Origin: an uncultured Eubacteriales bacterium
GTDB lineage: Bacteria; Bacillota; Clostridia; Lachnospirales; Lachnospiraceae
Length of the DNA: 64,000 nucleotides
Direction: 5' to 3'
Assembly: GCA_949292785.1 (NCBI GenBank)
Contig: CASFBK010000009.1
Location: 62,001 to 126,000, forward strand
The notes under the pieces were generated by a model. The model ran no database searches. It saw only the letters and a program-made list of their open reading frames with translations, and had not been told where the DNA came from. Position numbers and translations under genes: made by a program. Positions 28,517 through 36,343 of this stretch are shown here, piece after piece (within the stretch, counting starts at the first letter, position 1; each line of letters opens with the position of its first letter).

Positions 28517-28989
28517 TGACTCACCTTCCTGTTATCCACAGAAAGCTCTATTTTACTTATTGCACACAGATTTTCCTCATCCTGCACTTTTAATTCAAAC
28601 AGATAGACTCCTGCTTTTTGAAAGATTACCTGATGTGCTTCCCCCTGATACACATCCATACAATTCACTCCCTCTTTATCCGTGATTGCTTTTACTTCTA
28701 TTTCTAAACTTCTGCCTTCTGCATCTCTTCCCAAAAATGCTTCTTCTATTGAAATTACTTCCCCTGCATACCAATGTTTTTCTGTGTTACACACAATTTC
28801 AGGCTTTTTGCGCTGACACAACTCTGAAAAAACCTGAAAATCCCTATATTCAATATAGGAGCTTTCCTCCATCTTTGCACGAGCTCCAATGACTGACAAT
28901 ATCCCAGACGCAAGGATTAGTACCAATATCATAAATCCCGCCACGCCTGCCAGCAACGTCTCGCTATATTCTTCCATCCATTTTCCCAT
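28513..28989 (-). CDS. Minor pilin-like protein with N-terminal EEY motif (158 aa)
   Basis: Starts MGKWMEEYSETLLAGVAGFMI, a short polar start with Glu7-Tyr8 then a membrane helix (residues ~12-32), and continues as a 125-residue extracellular domain with three or four Cys (SELCQRKKPEIVC, VNCMDV, ENLCAIS). Size and topology resemble a TadE/TadF-type pseudopilin, and the C-terminal part reads like an Ig-like beta domain (GVYLFELKVQDEENLCAIS). GGGAG lies 5 nt before the ATG. Shares the EY-at-7/8 feature with the three tiny pilin-like genes. Confidence 0.7.
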   Translation of the reverse strand: MGKWMEEYSETLLAGVAGFMILVLILASGILSVIGARAKMEESSYIEYRDFQVFSELCQRKKPEIVCNTEKHWYAGEVISIEEAFLGRDAEGRSLEIEVKAITDKEGVNCMDVYQGEAHQVIFQKAGVYLFELKVQDEENLCAISKIELSVDNRKVSQ

Positions 28990-29004
28990 ATCAACTCCCT
29001 TTTC

Positions 29005-29148
29005 TTAACAAATGCTTTGGGAAAATGCCATTATTATTTTATAGATACTGCCCTCTGGTAACAACATACATGCTGTCACTCCTGTTATCACAGCAGCCCC
29101 AACCACGCCTAAAATCGTCCCTCCATACTCATTCCAAATTGTACGCAT
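29005..29148 (-). CDS. Flp-like small pilin (47 aa)
   Basis: Starts MRTIWNEYGGTILGVVGAAV, with Glu7-Tyr8 and a single membrane helix (~10-30), ending in a short tail with a C-terminal Cys. ATG at 29148 has AGGAGG 6 nt upstream. A longer in-frame reading from 29301 would overlap the 35-aa gene and has no ribosome site. The size and Glu-Tyr-then-helix arrangement match Flp/Tad pilin subunits, but there is no leader or processing Gly. Confidence 0.7.
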   Translation of the reverse strand: MRTIWNEYGGTILGVVGAAVITGVTACMLLPEGSIYKIIMAFSQSIC

Positions 29149-29159
29149 CTTATTCCTCC

Positions 29160-29267
29160 TTAATATCCATTCAATCGTTCTAACACCTGCCAGAACACTC
29201 CTGCTATCATTAATCCCGCAATCACATAAATTGCCATTCCTGTATATTCCTCCATAATTATTTTCAT
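29160..29267 (-). CDS. Flp-like small pilin (35 aa)
   Basis: Very short gene; ATG at 29267 with AGGAGG 4 nt upstream, TAA at 29160-29162. Starts MKIIMEEYTGMAIYVIAGLM, with Glu7-Tyr8 and one membrane helix, ending LERLNGY. It is 11 nt upstream of the 47-aa pilin gene and overlaps no other gene of the locus. The leading segment is very like the mature N-terminus of an Flp pilin. Confidence 0.65.
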   Translation of the reverse strand: MKIIMEEYTGMAIYVIAGLMIAGVFWQVLERLNGY

Positions 29268-29275
29268 ATTTCCTC

Positions 29276-29611
29276 CTATCCTGCCATTCCGCGAATCTCA
29301 TGCCTGGAAAAAAGATTCAATATCGGGATGGCATACTCATAATGTAAGGTCACAGATGCCAGCTGTATATTTGCCGCCTCATCATAGATTACCGGTTCAA
29401 TCTCCACCTGATATCCTTCCTCCTCTGCCTGCTCTATACAGGCCTCCATCACACCTGCATTAAAATTACTGCACGCTATTTCTTCCATAATATCGGAATG
29501 ATAGTCTCTTGCTGCCGCTGTCTGCACTCCCGCTGAAACAACTCCCATTCCTGTCAACGCTTCCAAAAGAAGAAAAAATAATCCCATATATATCTTTATA
29601 ACCTGTCCCAT
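29276..29611 (-). CDS. Tad-locus exported or membrane protein (111 aa)
   Basis: N-terminal hydrophobic segment (KIYMGLFFLLLEALTGMGVVSAG, residues ~5-27) that could be a membrane anchor or uncleaved signal, then a TadE-like extracellular stretch (ARDYHSDIMEEIACSNFNAG, YQVEIEPVIYDEAANIQLASVTLHYEYAIPIL). Two Cys. AGGAAGGA precedes the ATG. It sits between the TadB/C fusion and the small pilins, so a pseudopilin or assembly role is likely. No named family recognised. Confidence 0.7.
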   Translation of the reverse strand: MGQVIKIYMGLFFLLLEALTGMGVVSAGVQTAAARDYHSDIMEEIACSNFNAGVMEACIEQAEEEGYQVEIEPVIYDEAANIQLASVTLHYEYAIPILNLFSRHEIRGMAG

Positions 29612-29647
29612 TTTAGTTCCTTCCTGTTTCGCTTAAATACTCATTTG

Positions 29648-31168
29648 TTAAATACTCATTTTTGTAAGAAATATCATCATGAATACTGCCATATTTACCA
29701 TCATCTGAAAGGAAATGGTAATCTGCGGCAAATATCCAATAGAGTTAATTCCGGCTAACTTTCGTTCGTTCAGTATTTTTTCTGCCTGATCCAGCAATTT
29801 TTCATTTCTCCGCACCATAATCTGTATCTGCTCCTGGCTGTCTCCGGTTCCGGACTCTGATATAGCATACAGCATCTTCATTGCCGACTGCACATAGGAG
29901 AGCTGAAATATCTCTAAAAATTCCATATAAGGCTCCATTGCTTCCGGTTGGGCTTTTAGCTTTTTTACCATCGCCTCAAGCTCTTCCCGCAATACAGCCG
30001 GCGCCCCTGAAACTGATTTTGCAATGGCAACCTGAACATTGTTCCCCTGCAGCAACAACGCCATTTCCATGAGCCATTGGGGAAACCTAAGATTGATTTC
30101 CTTTACCAACCAGTTATAACTGATTCGATATCCAATTCTGTGCTGGTTTCCCAGAAAAATTCCCATGGCAATCAATACGACTGTCACGTAAAAATAACCT
30201 CGCAACTGACAAAATAATGCGGCAATAAAAAACGGTACTGCCCACAACAGACTTTTTTTCCAAGCCGTACGACTGTCCTCCTCTGTTACTACCTTCCAGT
30301 AATACGTCACTTTCTTTTCATCACTGGTACTTTCCCGCTCCAGCCAGCTTCCGGCAAGTTCCCGGTTTGCTTTTCGAAAAATAAAAATATTCAGTATCAG
30401 ATAACAGGTGGTTCCTATCTGCGTCACCGGATGATTCACAATAGAATAATTCTCCGGCATGGAGCGGTATACCCCATGAAATACGGCTGCCAAAACCATA
30501 GTAATGACCAGAGCCATAATTACTCTGCTTCTGCCCCTTTTTTTGTCCTCCTGTAATAGCAATACATTTTCTACCCAAAGAGCTTTATCCTCTAATAGCA
30601 GATGAATTCCGTTGCTATAATCTCCTCCATTTCTTTCAATCAGCCGCAGAAAATTATGTATAGCTGCCATTCTTCTTCCCGGATACTGCTTCTCAATTTT
30701 CGAAAATGCCTCTTGATACAAATCCTTTTTATATATTCCTTCTTCAATGTACGCCATGGTCTCATGGATTACGGTACACATTCGCCCTGCGGTAAAAAGA
30801 TTTGCCGTATCCCGTAACGCTGCCAGAATCTTTCCTTCCATTTTAAAGGAATACAATATCTGCTCCATATAATCTGCGGCTTCCAAAAACTTCTTATGCT
30901 CATACATATTTTTATAGCCATCCAGAATCATCCCGGGCAGCAATAGCATCCAAAGTACTACCACTGCGGCCGTCAAATACCAGCGTAGGGAAAACACAGT
31001 TCCACAAATAAACACTCCCGCAAGAGATACCACCAGAGAAAGCACATAATTTCCCATGGAAAAGTAATATCCATATTCGTCAATCTGCTGTTGCAGATGC
31101 TTTGGATTTAACAGCCACCAGATTTTCTCTTCTTTTTTTTCTTCTTTTGCCTTTCTTCTTTTTTTCAT
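29648..31168 (-). CDS. Fused TadB/TadC-type inner-membrane platform protein
   Basis: 506 aa polytopic protein with two type II secretion F-like halves. A basic cytoplasmic N-terminus (residues 1-45) is followed by membrane helices at ~45-80, a cytoplasmic domain (~95-210; KKDLYQEAFSKIEKQYPGRR), helices at ~215-260, a middle linker, helices at ~300-345, the second F domain (~360-465; LLQGNNVQVAIAKSVSGA, ISESGTGDSQEQIQIM) and a last helix at ~480-505. In most Tad systems TadB and TadC are separate genes; here they appear as one. Start overlaps the tadA stop (ATGA), so the two are translationally coupled. Confidence 0.85.
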   Translation of the reverse strand: MKKRRKAKEEKKEEKIWWLLNPKHLQQQIDEYGYYFSMGNYVLSLVVSLAGVFICGTVFSLRWYLTAAVVVLWMLLLPGMILDGYKNMYEHKKFLEAADYMEQILYSFKMEGKILAALRDTANLFTAGRMCTVIHETMAYIEEGIYKKDLYQEAFSKIEKQYPGRRMAAIHNFLRLIERNGGDYSNGIHLLLEDKALWVENVLLLQEDKKRGRSRVIMALVITMVLAAVFHGVYRSMPENYSIVNHPVTQIGTTCYLILNIFIFRKANRELAGSWLERESTSDEKKVTYYWKVVTEEDSRTAWKKSLLWAVPFFIAALFCQLRGYFYVTVVLIAMGIFLGNQHRIGYRISYNWLVKEINLRFPQWLMEMALLLQGNNVQVAIAKSVSGAPAVLREELEAMVKKLKAQPEAMEPYMEFLEIFQLSYVQSAMKMLYAISESGTGDSQEQIQIMVRRNEKLLDQAEKILNERKLAGINSIGYLPQITISFQMMVNMAVFMMIFLTKMSI

Positions 31169-32244
31169 TTTTCCTCCCTTATAAAGCTCATATCCAATGG
31201 TTCATATACTGATGTTTCCACACATTGAAACGGCTCCTGAATGCCTGCCCGTTCCATTCTTCTCTTAATATCATTTGGAATATCTTTAGAAAGGACTTCT
31301 CCCTCCTCCATCAGCATATAAATATTATTTTTTCCCTGATAACGGTCATAAAAGCACACCTGGTCTATATATCGTTTCTGCTTCCCCTTTTCATCTTCCC
31401 GCTGTCGAATCAAAACTCCCACACTGATAAATTCATAAATATAATTCTCCAGACGCCCGGCATCCTTCGCTCTGCCAATCATATTCATAATACGGTCCGG
31501 CAGATTACGTAAATCGTCCAGATGCAATGTAGTAAACCCGCACACTCCGGTAGACCACTGTTCTAAGAGATACTGCACTTCCGTAGAGCGCGCCTCTGAC
31601 AATATAATCCACTTAGGATTCTGTCGAAGACACAACTTAATAGCGTCGGTGTAGCTAAGCTCCCTGCTCACCTGCAGCTCTACACAATCATTCTCCGGAT
31701 TGATTTCCCGAAAGTGCATTTCCAGATTGTCTTCAATGGTAATTGCCCTTTGATTGGGCGGTATAAATCGGGAAAAAAACTTTGCACACTCGGTCTTTCC
31801 TACCCCCGGCTCTCCACAAAAAGCAAAGTTCATCTTTGCTTTCACACAATTAATCAAAAGATTCAGTATGGGCAACGGACAATATCCGGTGTCCAAAATA
31901 CTCTCTATGGTATGTCTTACTTCCGGCAGCGACTTTCGGATACAGATAGAACGCCCGGACACTGCCGCTGATTCATGTATAATACTGATTCTAAGTGTCT
32001 TGGTCTCTGCCTCTAACACATTATGTATCCTGTTAAATGGCTTATTTACCCGATTGGCAATCCGATGGGTAAATTCTTCTACAAACTCCTCCGTTACCAG
32101 ATCTTCTGCACGATAACGCCCAAGTTCTAAGTCTGTTATCCACAATTCACGCCCGTTAAAATCAATGTCTGTGACTTCTTTCTTTTGTACATAGGGCAAG
32201 AACACCCCAAAATCCTCTTCCTGAAGTTCCCAGTCTTTCTCCAC
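31165..32244 (-). CDS. tadA: TadA/CpaF-type secretion ATPase
   Basis: 359 aa hexameric ATPase that powers assembly of Tad pili. Walker A FCGEPGVGKTECAKF (residues 142-156), Asp box region AITIEDNLEMHF, Walker B WIILSEARSTEV, His box GFTTLHLDDLRNLPDRIMNM. GTG start at 32244 with AAAGGGG upstream. Shorter than many CpaF proteins (about 450 aa), mostly at the N-terminus. Follows the 53-aa pilin gene by about 110 nt and is coupled to the TadB/C gene. Confidence 0.92.
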   Translation of the reverse strand: MEKDWELQEEDFGVFLPYVQKKEVTDIDFNGRELWITDLELGRYRAEDLVTEEFVEEFTHRIANRVNKPFNRIHNVLEAETKTLRISIIHESAAVSGRSICIRKSLPEVRHTIESILDTGYCPLPILNLLINCVKAKMNFAFCGEPGVGKTECAKFFSRFIPPNQRAITIEDNLEMHFREINPENDCVELQVSRELSYTDAIKLCLRQNPKWIILSEARSTEVQYLLEQWSTGVCGFTTLHLDDLRNLPDRIMNMIGRAKDAGRLENYIYEFISVGVLIRQREDEKGKQKRYIDQVCFYDRYQGKNNIYMLMEEGEVLSKDIPNDIKRRMERAGIQEPFQCVETSVYEPLDMSFIREEK

Positions 32245-32354
32245 ACGTTTCCCCTTTCTATCTCTTGTAAGTATTTTTCGTAACCCCCGCCATGAGAACT
32301 CTGGCAGAGGTTACGCAATTCCTCTTTTAATATCATCCTATACAGGTATTACCT

Positions 32355-32516
32355 CTATACGGTTCCTGCTTTTGCAAATAAGTTATTTACCATATTTACA
32401 AACGCATTATGAACCGGTCCTCCATCCACTAATAAAAGACCTACCAATGCAATTAATGCCACAATAACAACACCAGTAATAATAATTCCGCTGTACTCTT
32501 CAAAAATAACCTTCAC
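32355..32516 (-). CDS. Flp-like small pilin (53 aa)
   Basis: GTG start at 32516 with GGAGG 6 nt upstream, TAG at 32355-32357. Starts MKVIFEEYSGIIITGVVIVA, with Glu7-Tyr8 and a membrane helix (~11-31), then a short tail DGGPVHNAFVNMVNNLFAKAG that reads as an amphipathic helix. Likely the major pilin of this locus because it is first in the operon. No prepilin leader or processing Gly is present. A weak hairpin follows the stop codon. Confidence 0.75.
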   Translation of the reverse strand: MKVIFEEYSGIIITGVVIVALIALVGLLLVDGGPVHNAFVNMVNNLFAKAGTV

Positions 32517-32714
32517 GCTATTCCTCCCTTCTTATCTGTTCTTCTTACTTTCTGTTTTCTTCACTGGTTCTTGGCGAAGCTTCACGCCTTTGACAATTAC
32601 TTTTCTGATTTAGAACTGAAAAGATGCCGGTTTCAGATCCGGCCATATTAGAATTCTTTTGACAGAACGTCGCTCTGTATCTGGTATTGTAATCTCTTCT
32701 TTTTCAAAAATCAA
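32517..32714 (-). promoter_or_regulatory. Tad operon promoter and structured 5' leader
   Basis: Minus strand: -35 TTGATT (32709-32714), 17 nt spacer, -10 TACAAT (32686-32691). The ~165 nt leader down to the first pilin gene contains several hairpins: ACAGA/TCTGT (about 32661-32678), GCCGG/CCGGC (about 32626-32644), CTTTTC/GAAAAG (near 32601-32625) and GGCG/CGCC (near 32575-32590). No known riboswitch class was recognised. Confidence 0.55.
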
Positions 32715-32741
32715 TTATGCATTTTTAACAATTTTTTTCAC

Positions 32742-32784
32742 AAAAAAATATGCCTTGCAGGTGCAAACGCGCTTCCCGCAAGGC
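32742..32784 (-). terminator. Terminator after the Mrp gene
   Basis: Minus strand GCCTTGC (32778-32784) and GCAAGGC (32752-32758), followed by A-T-A-T and seven Ts. It lies about 50 nt after the mrp stop codon, before the Tad promoter. Confidence 0.75.
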
Positions 32785-32832
32785 TTTTACTTGTCAAAAA
32801 GGTTCTTTCAAAAAGTCCTTTTTACTCTATAT

Positions 32833-33681
32833 TTATTCTATGTTTTCTACCTTTTTTACTGCTTCCTCTAAGTAAGGATTCTCAATCTTTGCAAACTTTC
32901 CGGCATCTACCATCTGGGCATATTCCGGATTCAATGGCATTTTTCCAAGCACCGGAATTCCCATTTCCGCTGCTGCCTCATCAATATGGCTTTCTCCAAA
33001 CAGCTTAATCTCTTTTCCGCAGTCCGGACATTTCAAAAAACTATAGTTTTCTACCAGTCCAAGTACCGGAATCTTCATCATTTCTGCCATATTAATTGCC
33101 TTTTTTACAATCAACTGTACCAATTCCTGCGGAGATGTTACAATCACAATTCCATCTACCGGAAGAGACTGAAATACCGTAAGCGGCACATCTCCCGTTC
33201 CCGGAGGCATATCCACAAATAAGTAATCTATGTCGCCCCAATATACATCATGCCAGAATTGCTTTACAGTAGAAGCAATGACTGGACCTCGCCATACAAC
33301 AGGAGCCTCTTCATCTTCCATCAAAAGATTCAAAGACATAATCTTGGTTCCGTCTTCTGCCTGAATTGGGAATAATCCCATATCATTTCCTTCTGCCGGT
33401 CCGTGTACCCCGAACATCTTCGGAATAGACGGCCCTGTAATATCTGCGTCCAAAATTCCAACTTCATATCCTTTTTTTCTCATTGCAGTAGCAAGGGAGG
33501 CCGTTACAAAAGACTTTCCTACTCCGCCCTTTCCACTTACTATACCAATTACCTTTTTTACACTGGAATATGGATTTAGTTCCTCTATGAGACTTTTTGG
33601 TGCACCACCATGACTTGGACATCCCTCACAGCTTTCTTTGGAACAACTGGATGCACTGCTGCATTCTCTATTCTCTGCCAT
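32833..33681 (-). CDS. Mrp/NBP35 family iron-sulfur cluster carrier ATPase
   Basis: 282 aa P-loop protein that carries Fe-S clusters to apo-proteins. Deviant Walker A GIVSGKGGVGKSFVTASLA (residues 47-64), DADITGPSIPKMFG, YLFVDMPPGTGDVPLT, and the C-terminal CPDCGKE. An N-terminal Cys cluster (C7, C13, C18, C21 in CSSASSCSKESCEGC) resembles that of Nbp35/ApbC forms. ATG at 33681 has AGGAGG 7 nt upstream; a longer in-frame extension to 33804 overlaps selO and has no ribosome site. Single gene. Confidence 0.93.
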   Translation of the reverse strand: MAENRECSSASSCSKESCEGCPSHGGAPKSLIEELNPYSSVKKVIGIVSGKGGVGKSFVTASLATAMRKKGYEVGILDADITGPSIPKMFGVHGPAEGNDMGLFPIQAEDGTKIMSLNLLMEDEEAPVVWRGPVIASTVKQFWHDVYWGDIDYLFVDMPPGTGDVPLTVFQSLPVDGIVIVTSPQELVQLIVKKAINMAEMMKIPVLGLVENYSFLKCPDCGKEIKLFGESHIDEAAAEMGIPVLGKMPLNPEYAQMVDAGKFAKIENPYLEEAVKKVENIE

Positions 33682-33776
33682 AATGATTCCTCCTGACTTT
33701 CTATTCTTTCTCTTTTTTACACACTGTAGGTTAGTATACTCCTTTTTCTCTTCCTTTTCAAGTTCTTTGACCATTC

Positions 33777-35222
33777 TTACGTTCCGCAAAATGTTTTGTA
33801 GCACTTATTGTTTTCGGGAGTTTTGGTATATTTAGAAGAGATGTTAGCATAATCAAAAGGATTCTGTAATGCCTTTACCAGTTCTTTTAAATGCTCTATC
33901 TCACCGTTCCTCCACGCACGTTCCAACGCATCCTCAACCAGATAATTTCGGGGAATTATCACCGGATTATTTTCCTGCATCCTCTTTCGGATTTCCTCTT
34001 TGCTATGATTTTGCTGCTTTACTCTTTCCTCCCATAATCCTTTCCATGCTTTTACTTCTCTATTTTGAAAAAAGCTGCTCTCTTCTTTTTCCAATGTAAG
34101 TTCTAAAAAAGTATTGGTATAATCTGCATGATAGACTTTCATCAGAAAAAGCAGTTGTTCTATCAGACCTCTATCTCCTTCTTTGGGCTGAAATAATCCT
34201 AATTTTCCTCTCATTCCCTGCATCCACACCTCTTGAAAGTCCTTCCAAAATTCAGATACCGTTTCTTGTGCAAGATTTAACGATGCCCTTTCCTTCTCTG
34301 CCAGCAAAGGTAATAATGTCTCTGCCAGACGGTTCAGATTCCATAGCGCAATTTCCGGTTGTTTCCGATATGAATATCTTCCTTCTCTGTCTATAGAACT
34401 AAATACTGTTTCCGGGTCGTACACATCCATAAATGCACAGGGTCCATAGTCAATGGTCTCTCCACTCACTGACATATTATCCGTATTCATCACTCCATGA
34501 ATAAATCCTACCAACAGCCACTTTGCAACTGTTTCTGCTTGATTTCTTACTACTGCTTTCAAAAATTCCAGATACGGATGACCGCTTTCTATCACTTCGG
34601 GATAATGTCGCTTTATTGTATAATCTGCAAGTTTTTTCACATCACTTTCCCCAAGAAACGCTGCTGCATATTCAAAGGTTCCTACTCTGATATGGCTCCT
34701 TGCAGCTCGTACCAGAACTGCCCCCGGAAGCACTTCTTCCCGTATGATACTTTCTCCAGTTCTGCACACACTAAGACTTCTGGTAGTAGGGATCTTCAAT
34801 CCATACATTCCTTCGCTGATAATATATTCCCGCAGCATAGGTCCTAATGCAGCCTTCCCATCCCCACCTCTGGAAAAAGGTGTTTTGCCGGAGCCCTTTA
34901 GCTGTATATCATAAAACTGTCCGTCTCTCCCTCTGGCTTCCCCAAGCAACACAGCTCTTCCATCTCCAAGCATGGTAAAATGTCCAAACTGATGTCCTGC
35001 ATACGCCTGTGAAATAGGATAACTTCCCTCCGGAACCTGATTTCCCGCAAGTATCTCTACTCCTTCTGTACTTTTTAGAAATTCCGGTTCCATCCCCAGG
35101 AAATCTGCCAAATTTTCATTTAAAATCACAAGTTCCGGACGAGGTACTGTTTCGGGTATTTGTCTGGTAAAAAACTTATCCGGCAGTTGAATATAAGTAT
35201 TTTTTAAATTAATATTTCTCAT
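33777..35222 (-). CDS. selO: Protein adenylyltransferase SelO (YdiU)
   Basis: Pseudokinase-fold enzyme that AMPylates proteins in redox control, 481 aa. Family features: AYAGHQFGHFTMLGDGRAVLLGE, DIQLKGSGKTPFSRGGDGKAALGPMLREYIISEGM, HGVMNTDNMSVSGETIDYGPCAFMD. It ends NKCYKTFCGT, with a Cys at the third position from the C-terminus, exactly where human SELENOO has selenocysteine. ATG at 35222 was chosen for AGGA 6 nt upstream and the conserved N-terminus; an in-frame ATG 11 codons earlier exists. Overlaps the unneeded upstream extension of mrp. Confidence 0.93.
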   Translation of the reverse strand: MRNINLKNTYIQLPDKFFTRQIPETVPRPELVILNENLADFLGMEPEFLKSTEGVEILAGNQVPEGSYPISQAYAGHQFGHFTMLGDGRAVLLGEARGRDGQFYDIQLKGSGKTPFSRGGDGKAALGPMLREYIISEGMYGLKIPTTRSLSVCRTGESIIREEVLPGAVLVRAARSHIRVGTFEYAAAFLGESDVKKLADYTIKRHYPEVIESGHPYLEFLKAVVRNQAETVAKWLLVGFIHGVMNTDNMSVSGETIDYGPCAFMDVYDPETVFSSIDREGRYSYRKQPEIALWNLNRLAETLLPLLAEKERASLNLAQETVSEFWKDFQEVWMQGMRGKLGLFQPKEGDRGLIEQLLFLMKVYHADYTNTFLELTLEKEESSFFQNREVKAWKGLWEERVKQQNHSKEEIRKRMQENNPVIIPRNYLVEDALERAWRNGEIEHLKELVKALQNPFDYANISSKYTKTPENNKCYKTFCGT

Positions 35223-35334
35223 AGATGTTCCTTTTTTACGTTTTTCTTTTAGCATTTCCCAAAATCAATGCTTTATGTGATTTTGTTTTTTATCGCATTT
35301 TCCAAGAAATTACTATTATACAATCCAAAAAAAA

Positions 35335-35742
35335 ATGCATACTATCCCTATGAGAAAAAATTTTATGATTTGTGGTTTCATCGGATGGTGTTTAGAAATC
35401 CTTTTTACGGCTTTTGACTCTTTTCGTAAACGGGAACTTACCTTAACAGGTAAAACTTCCCTATGGATGTTTCCCATTTACGGCATGGCAGTATTAATTA
35501 AACCACTTTACCGCCTTATTCAAAAGTTTCCGGTTCTGTTACGTGCTTCCATTTATTCTGTTTTTATCTTTATTGGGGAATTTATCAGCGGAAGTATTTT
35601 GAAAAAACATCATATGTGTCCCTGGGATTACAGTAAATCACGGGCAAATATAAAAGGAGTGATACGATTAGACTATGCCCCTTACTGGATGGCAACCGGG
35701 CTCCTCTATGAAAAAATCTTGTGCAGGAATTCCAGAAATTAA
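35335..35742 (+). CDS. CmpB/PF06541-like putative ABC-type membrane protein
   Basis: 135 aa membrane protein with about four helices (FMICGFIGWCLEILFTAF; SLWMFPIYGMAVLIKPL; ASIYSVFIFIGEFISGSIL). Conserved C-terminal block HMCPWDYSKSRANIKGVIRLDYAPYWMATGLLYEKI fits the family annotated as putative ABC transporter type IV, whose real function is unknown. No ATPase gene is adjacent. Start uncertain: ATG 35335 or the ATG at 35350, neither with a good ribosome site. Converges with the PH-domain gene, overlapping by 4 nt. Confidence 0.75.
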   Translation: MHTIPMRKNFMICGFIGWCLEILFTAFDSFRKRELTLTGKTSLWMFPIYGMAVLIKPLYRLIQKFPVLLRASIYSVFIFIGEFISGSILKKHHMCPWDYSKSRANIKGVIRLDYAPYWMATGLLYEKILCRNSRN

Positions 35743-36155
35743 TCTGGAATTCCATCTCCATCTAAGTCCAGCCCGCCGGCTCCAATATCCTGGGTATTTA
35801 TGGTTCTTCGCTTCAGTCTCGCTGCCTCAGATGCCTTCAGCAGATAATTCTTAATCTCCTTGGCATGTTTGATATGTACCATAGAAAGCTGAGGTGATGT
35901 TACGTCACCGGTATAACATATAATGGTTCCAAGACCAAACATACGCTCTATCAATGTAGCAGTCAGTTTGACATCCTGAACCTTGTACATATAACAATCA
36001 TTTTCTTCGGTTCTTAAGAGTCCGGTATCTACAGTAATCATATCCGCAGTAATCATATATTTGGTAAAAGTCCATGGTAATCCAAAGAATAAAATTCTTT
36101 TCCGCTCCTTATATACAATTTCTTCCTCTTCAACTACAATTTTTTCATTTGCCAT
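35739..36155 (-). CDS. PH-domain (YdbS/bPH2-like) protein
   Basis: 138 aa cytoplasmic protein. The bPH2 pattern is visible: IVYKERKRILFFGLPWTFTKYMITADMITVDTGLLRTEENDCYMYKVQDVKLTATLIERMFGLGTIICYTGD (residues ~10-85). C-terminal tail ends GGLDLDGDGIPD, resembling an EF-hand-like calcium loop (DLDGDGIPD). Function of the family is unknown; members often affect membrane or stress responses. Confidence 0.8.
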   Translation of the reverse strand: MANEKIVVEEEEIVYKERKRILFFGLPWTFTKYMITADMITVDTGLLRTEENDCYMYKVQDVKLTATLIERMFGLGTIICYTGDVTSPQLSMVHIKHAKEIKNYLLKASEAARLKRRTINTQDIGAGGLDLDGDGIPD

Positions 36156-36234
36156 AAAAACACCTCATTAAATTATATTTTTTTCATTGTACTATACTTC
36201 TCTTTTTCTGGCAAATATTTTCCTAAAATAACTC

Positions 36235-36263
36235 TTGAAATTTATTTCTTTCTGTTATATGAT
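36235..36263 (+). promoter_or_regulatory. pyrBI promoter
   Basis: -35 TTGAAA (36235-36240), 17 nt spacer, -10 TATGAT (36258-36263). The leader to pyrB contains a hairpin GCCTGC/GCAGGC (about 36273-36301) without a T tract. Confidence 0.7.
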
Positions 36264-36343
36264 AGTAAAAATGCCTGCGACATTTTTTATTGTTTGCAGG
36301 CAATCATACTGTCTAACAGCAATTTACAAATAGGAGGAGTCAT

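Noticed and set aside
32136-32336. 66-codon frame overlapping the start of tadA
   Set aside because: It lies out of frame with tadA, overlaps its N-terminal codons, and shows no coding signal.
32517-32690. c-di-GMP riboswitch (GEMM-I or II) in front of the Tad operon
   Set aside because: I could not match the conserved GEMM core or class II pseudoknot motifs; only generic hairpins are visible.
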